This document shows, in pieces, positions 13,940 through 15,322 of a stretch of DNA of 15,322 bases (position 1 is the stretch's first letter; each line of letters begins with the position of its first letter). The stretch spans positions 1 through 15,322 of the forward strand of contig CAMOOA010000017.1 of assembly GCA_946621045.1 (NCBI GenBank). The letters are read 5' to 3'. Below the pieces are notes generated by a model. That model ran no database searches and was not told the DNA's origin. It saw only the letters and a program-made list of their open reading frames with translations. A program made the translations under genes and the position numbers. This DNA comes from an uncultured Erysipelotrichaceae bacterium (lineage in GTDB: Bacteria > Bacillota_I > Bacilli_A > Erysipelotrichales > Erysipelotrichaceae).

Positions 13940-15322
13940 GTTTAACAGCCTCCTGTGAACGTTCGATCAGTTCGATCACCGTCTGAAGCGAGCGTGCCGT
14001 ATTGGGAACCTCGGCGATGATCTGTTTGTTGGAATAACGAAGCTGGATGTCCTTACTGATATCGGAGAACAGCTTGAAGAGTTTCACGCCGTCCAGGGTC
14101 TCGGAGAATTCCTGCGTGAATGTCACGACGTGGTTGTTGCGGATTTCCTTATAGGACGCCACCTGCGGTTCACTGACCGCAATATCCAGACGGCGCTTTT
14201 CAAACAGCGATGCCACTTCTTCGGGCAGTCTTCCGTACTGGTCGGTAACCTCTTCCCGGTATTCTTCCAGCGATTCCATATCATTCAGACCGTCGATCTT
14301 CTGATACATGGAAATCTTGTCGAAGTCATCCGGCGCAAAGTGTTCCGGAATGTAGCCGCTGGATGAGGTCATGACATGAACCCGTTCCGGCGCTTCTTCC
14401 CGGACGATGCCCTTTGTTTTTTCGATTGCCTTCTCCAGCATCTCGATATACATGTCGATACCGACCGTATCAATGAATCCGGACTGTTCCGGTCCCAGCA
14501 TGTCGCCGGCACCGCGGATCGTAAGGTCACGCATCGCAATCTTGTATCCCGAGCCAAGACGCGCAAATTCCTTGACTGCCTGAAGCCGCTTGGACGCAAC
14601 TTCCGTCAGCTGCCGGCGCGGCGGGATCAGCAGATATGCATACGCTACCCGGTCGCTGCGGCCGACTCTTCCCTTGATCTGATAGATCTGCGAAAGACCG
14701 AAGTTCTGCGCATTCTCAATGAGAATCGTATTGGCATTGGGAATATCAATGCCGTTTTCAATAATCGTCGTGCATACGAGCACGTTCAGTTCCTTCTGAT
14801 TGAACCGGAACATCACATCTTCAATGGAGTCACGGTCCATCTTTCCGTGCACGATGCCGACGTTTGCGTCATGGACATAGTTCTTCAGTGTCCGTGCCGT
14901 GTTGTAGATCTGGTCAATGGAATTGCACAGGTAGAAGACCTGTCCGTTCCGCGCCAGTTCTTTTTCAATTGCGCCGGTGATCAGTCCCCGGTTCATTTCC
15001 GCCACATAGATCTGCACGTTATAACGGTTGGCAGGCGGCGTCTCCAGCTGAGACAATGACCGGATACCGACCAGCGACATCTGCAGGGTCCGGGGAATCG
15101 GGGTTGCGCTCAAGGTCAGCACATCGATATTGGATTTGAGTTCCTTGATCTTTTCCTTATGTTCGACACCGAACCGCTGTTCTTCATCGACCACAAGCAG
15201 TCCGAGGTCTTTGAATTCAACATCCTTGGAAAGGATACGGTGTGTTCCGATTACGATATCCACCGTACCGTCCTTCAGTCCGGCAAGCGTGCTGCGCACA
15301 TTGGAAGGCGCCACAAACCGGT
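13929..15322 (-). CDS. mfd: Transcription-repair coupling factor Mfd (partial, N-terminus outside window)
   Basis: Mfd is the ATP-driven translocase that displaces stalled RNA polymerase at DNA lesions and recruits UvrA. Only about 464 C-terminal codons are present, out of roughly 1150; the frame stays open to the right edge, so the apparent GTG near 15314 is internal. Visible parts in order are IVIGTHRILSKDV, the Walker B DEEQRFGVEHKEK (about 15190-15150), motif III TLSATPIPRTLQMSLVGIRSLSQLETPP of the RecG-like TRG region, CTTIIENGIDIPNANTI and QIKGRVGRS (motif VI). The C-terminal regulatory D7 domain follows to EAVKHAN. The stop overlaps rqcP by 11 bases. Similarity to RecG is excluded by the DEEQRFGVEHKEKIK stretch and the D7 tail. 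Confidence 0.97.
   Translation of the reverse strand, partial: RFVAPSNVRSTLAGLKDGTVDIVIGTHRILSKDVEFKDLGLLVVDEEQRFGVEHKEKIKELKSNIDVLTLSATPIPRTLQMSLVGIRSLSQLETPPANRYNVQIYVAEMNRGLITGAIEKELARNGQVFYLCNSIDQIYNTARTLKNYVHDANVGIVHGKMDRDSIEDVMFRFNQKELNVLVCTTIIENGIDIPNANTILIENAQNFGLSQIYQIKGRVGRSDRVAYAYLLIPPRRQLTEVASKRLQAVKEFARLGSGYKIAMRDLTIRGAGDMLGPEQSGFIDTVGIDMYIEMLEKAIEKTKGIVREEAPERVHVMTSSSGYIPEHFAPDDFDKISMYQKIDGLNDMESLEEYREEVTDQYGRLPEEVASLFEKRRLDIAVSEPQVASYKEIRNNHVVTFTQEFSETLDGVKLFKLFSDISKDIQLRYSNKQIIAEVPNTARSLQTVIELIERSQEAVKHAN

Noticed and set aside
1..15322. Mobile elements, CRISPR arrays, tRNA or rRNA genes
   Set aside because: No transposase, integrase, regularly spaced repeats, tRNA-like cloverleaf or rRNA sequence was seen on either strand.

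Overview
The window looks like a chromosomal segment of a Bacillota (low-branching Firmicutes) bacterium with moderately high GC coding DNA and AT-rich intergenic DNA. Support comes from the strong GGAGG-type ribosome binding sites, sigma-A-like promoters, an attenuated pyr operon, the mfd-rqcP (yabO) pair and a mannose-family PTS. A gut Erysipelotrichales-type organism would fit, but that taxonomic guess is weak.

Region 1 (1-4906, minus strand) is a pyrimidine biosynthesis operon read pyrC, carB, pyrK, with pyrK running off the left edge. It starts from a good promoter (4878-4906). Its leader contains a mutually exclusive hairpin set: an upstream hairpin whose 3' arm holds CGGCAAG, which could instead pair with the 5' arm of an intrinsic terminator just before pyrC. 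This is the layout of a PyrR-type attenuator with a divergent binding loop.

Region 2 (4965-13549) is the accessory part: a divergent carbohydrate locus. The left arm (minus strand) reads EIIB, EIIC, EIID, an FrlB-like SIS deglycase, an FrlD-like PfkB kinase, a GntR/UTRA regulator, EIIA and a HAD phosphatase. The right arm (plus strand) reads a second, GlmS-like SIS enzyme and an EutH-family membrane protein. The two arms diverge from a 370-base intergenic region. In both promoters the end of the -10 box (TATATT) is the start of an operator-like TTGTAATTACAA motif, so one regulator, most simply the GntR protein encoded in the left arm, probably represses both. The content points to uptake and phosphorylation of a glycated amine (Amadori compound, fructosamine type) by the PTS and cleavage to a sugar phosphate plus free amine by the SIS enzymes. 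The EutH-like protein is the unexpected component. With no other ethanolamine genes here, it may move the amine or the unphosphorylated conjugate, and one specific possibility is glycated ethanolamine.

Region 3 (13550-15322) holds two back-to-back terminators separating the convergent units, then rqcP (ribosome quality control) and the C-terminal part of mfd (transcription-repair coupling), both on the minus strand and overlapping by 11 bases. mfd runs off the right edge.
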